Source: Planctomycetaceae bacterium UBA6163 (GTDB taxonomy: Bacteria > Planctomycetota > Planctomycetia > Pirellulales > Pirellulaceae). From it: a DNA stretch of 7,621 nucleotides. The position numbers and the translations under genes are program-made. The stretch is taken from positions 1,695 through 9,315 of the forward strand of contig DIUH01000052.1 in NCBI GenBank assembly GCA_002428205.1, given 5' to 3'. The notes below the pieces were generated by a model that had not been told where the DNA came from, made no database searches, and saw only the letters and a list, made by a program, of their open reading frames with translations. Each line of letters starts with the position of its first letter. The first letter of the stretch is position 1. Shown here piece by piece: positions 6,887-7,621 of the stretch.

Positions 6887-6917
6887 GGCATTTTAATCCT
6901 AAGGATTAAACCATGCC
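6887..6917. repeat. Inverted repeat spanning the stop codon of the small basic gene
   Basis: TTTAATCC (6892-6899) and GGATTAAA (6903-6910) pair around TAA, and the outer GGCAT (6887-6891) and ATGCC (6913-6917) extend the stem to 13 pairs with a 2-base bulge. The stop codon (6906-6908) lies inside the right arm. On the minus-strand message it would form a 3' hairpin without a following U tract, so it looks more like a transcript-end stabiliser or protein site than a standard terminator. Confidence 0.6.
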
Positions 6918-7085
6918 TTCGCGCTGAATAATGACATCGGCACCAGGGGTCAACATTCGCAATTTGCGGACGATTTCGGTTTTCGCAGCCGGACTGGCCT
7001 TCTTCGCTTTTTCGATCAACATCTTGGTTTTCTTGCGTCGTGATCGCAGACGACGGATTTCGCGTTGACGTTCGGTACCGGCCAT
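6906..7085 (-). CDS. Small highly basic conserved-type planctomycete protein (DUF6800-like)
   Basis: This 59-residue protein is of unknown function. The first half is MAGTERQREIRRLRSRRKKT and continues with more Lys/Arg; the second half (about 33-48, AAKTEIVRKLRMLTPG) looks like an amphipathic helix and turn before a short hydrophobic ADVII end. The wording TERQREIRR...RRKK...EKLR-like...LTPGA resembles a small planctomycete family I recall as DUF6800; the family name is from memory and uncertain. The strong charge suggests binding to nucleic acid or the ribosome, which is inference. ATG at 7083-7085 is supported by GAAGAG (7092-7097), 6 bases ahead, the best Shine-Dalgarno in the window. It follows the topA stop by 122 bases on the same strand and could share its transcript or have its own promoter. 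A longer minus-strand frame over the same bases (6748-7374) has no family likeness. Confidence 0.8.
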   Translation of the reverse strand: MAGTERQREIRRLRSRRKKTKMLIEKAKKASPAAKTEIVRKLRMLTPGADVIIQREGMV

Positions 7086-7091
7086 AAAATG

Positions 7092-7097
7092 CTCTTC
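7092..7097 (-). promoter_or_regulatory. Ribosome binding site of the small basic gene
   Basis: GAAGAG on the minus strand lies 6 bases before the ATG at 7085. It is one of few clear Shine-Dalgarno-like signals here and helps to prefer the 59-codon frame over the overlapping longer frame. Confidence 0.55.
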
Positions 7098-7207
7098 GTA
7101 ATCGTAAAGATGGGGAAAGGGGAATGGAATGGTTAGTATCGTAAGGACGTTGTCGATCGCGAGGCAACACCGACAAACAATCGGCCAATGGCAACCTCGA
7201 TATTCGA

Positions 7208-7621
7208 TCAGCTCTTTTTCTTAGCGACGCCTTTCTTCGCAGCGGCCTTTTTCTTGGTCGCGGCTTTTTTGGTCGACGCTTTTTTCGCTGTCTTGGTCGC
7301 GGCCTTTTTCGCCGTTTTCTTCTTAGTCGCTTTTTTGCTCGGCCCCTTGGCCGCCCGTTCGGCAAGCAGCGCAAGTGCCGCTTCGAACGTGAACTCTTCG
7401 GGGTTAGCCGTTCGTGGCAACGATGCGTTGGTCACGCCGTCGGTCACGTAAGGGCCGAAACGCCCTTCGAGTACTTTAACCGGCTGCTCGGTAATCGGCG
7501 AGACGTCGAATAATTTGATCGGCTCTTTGGGGGCCGCACGTCCGCGTTGCTTGGGCTGCTTGAGCAACTCGAGTGCTTCTTCTAGCGTCACTTCGATCGG
7601 GCTGACTCCCGCGGGCAGCGA
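7208..7621 (-). CDS. topA: DNA topoisomerase I, C-terminal end with lysine-rich tail, cut by window edge
   Basis: The last 137 residues of a type IA topoisomerase, which relaxes negatively supercoiled DNA; the TOPRIM and catalytic tyrosine domains are outside the window. The visible part enters at the end of one C-terminal repeat (SLPAGVSPIEVTLEEALELL). It then has a full repeat: PIKLFDVSPITEQPVKVLEGRFGPYVTDGVTNASLPR followed by NPEEFTFEAALALLAERA. The GRFGPYV-x-D-G-x-TNASLP pattern is typical of the topoisomerase C-terminal repeat in lineages that lack zinc ribbons at the end. The final 46 residues contain 21 Lys, mixed with Ala and Thr, like a histone H1 tail, and should bind DNA non-specifically. 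The stop codon is at 7208-7210. The gene precedes the small basic gene on the same strand. No frameshift is visible. Confidence 0.92.
   Translation of the reverse strand, partial: SLPAGVSPIEVTLEEALELLKQPKQRGRAAPKEPIKLFDVSPITEQPVKVLEGRFGPYVTDGVTNASLPRTANPEEFTFEAALALLAERAAKGPSKKATKKKTAKKAATKTAKKASTKKAATKKKAAAKKGVAKKKS

Larger units (their letters stand above)
6564..6905. other. Intergenic stretch with promoter candidate and palindromic repeat
   Basis: This gap of 342 bases separates the HMA-like gene from the small basic gene, both on the minus strand. From right to left in transcription order it holds an inverted repeat overlapping the end of the small gene, a large palindromic element (6779-6832), and a candidate promoter with a dyad downstream of it. 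Open frames crossing it on the plus strand (6660-6848) and minus strand (6748-7374) run through the palindrome or read the small gene out of frame, and are judged spurious. Confidence 0.6.

Noticed and set aside
6748..7374. 208-codon minus-strand frame rich in Arg/Lys
   Set aside because: Its first part reads the topA lysine tail out of frame, its middle reads the 59-codon gene out of frame and its end reads the palindromic repeat. It is a composite shadow with no family likeness.
7188..7451. 87-codon plus-strand frame with strongly hydrophobic Phe/Ala/Val stretch, resembling a membrane protein
   Set aside because: It is the antisense of the lysine/alanine tail of topA, which automatically gives Phe/Leu/Ala-rich sequence.
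1..7621. CRISPR array, tRNA, rRNA, transposase or phage genes
   Set aside because: No regularly spaced direct repeats, no cloverleaf-like sequence and no recombinase or phage motifs were seen on either strand; only the palindromic element hints at mobility.

Overview
The window most resembles a chromosomal segment from a planctomycete, probably of the Pirellulaceae/Rhodopirellula type. This is inferred from four things: a moderately GC-rich sequence, widely spaced genes with weak or absent Shine-Dalgarno sequences, a palindromic element of the 'CCCGACGCG...GAGGG' type that I recall being scattered through Rhodopirellula-like genomes, and a small basic protein of a type I know from planctomycetes. 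No search was possible, so the lineage is a recognition-based call.

Layout, left to right. (1) 1-590, minus strand: the N-terminal 196 codons of a photolyase/cryptochrome-related flavoprotein, cut by the left window edge. (2) 591-1220: a 630-base divergent intergenic stretch with no convincing gene and a few short inverted repeats. (3) 1221-5126, plus strand: one gene for a 1301-residue protein with an N-terminal FHA domain, a roughly 360-residue coiled coil, a long acidic low-complexity linker, a short conserved-looking helical box and two C-terminal membrane segments. (4) 5127-5337: a convergent intergenic gap with a GC-rich hairpin. (5) 5338-6563, minus strand: a two-gene unit in which a membrane-anchored or exported HMA-like protein (6180-6563) overlaps by 4 bases (GTGA) the start of a two-domain CbiX-type sirohydrochlorin chelatase (5338-6183). 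(6) 6564-6905: a gap holding a candidate promoter for that unit and a near-perfect 21-bp-arm palindromic repeat. (7) 6906-7085, minus strand: a 59-residue very basic small protein that is easily missed. (8) 7208-7621, minus strand: the C-terminal end of DNA topoisomerase I with a lysine/alanine tail, cut by the right edge.

The genes do not form one pathway. DNA repair (photolyase), DNA topology (TopA), tetrapyrrole metallation (CbiX) and a phosphothreonine-reading membrane scaffold (FHA protein) sit side by side. The only clear functional coupling is HMA-like protein plus CbiX, both plausibly metal-related. The most unusual item is the FHA, coiled-coil, tail-anchored protein, whose layout resembles eukaryotic SLMAP-type scaffolds, presumably by convergence.
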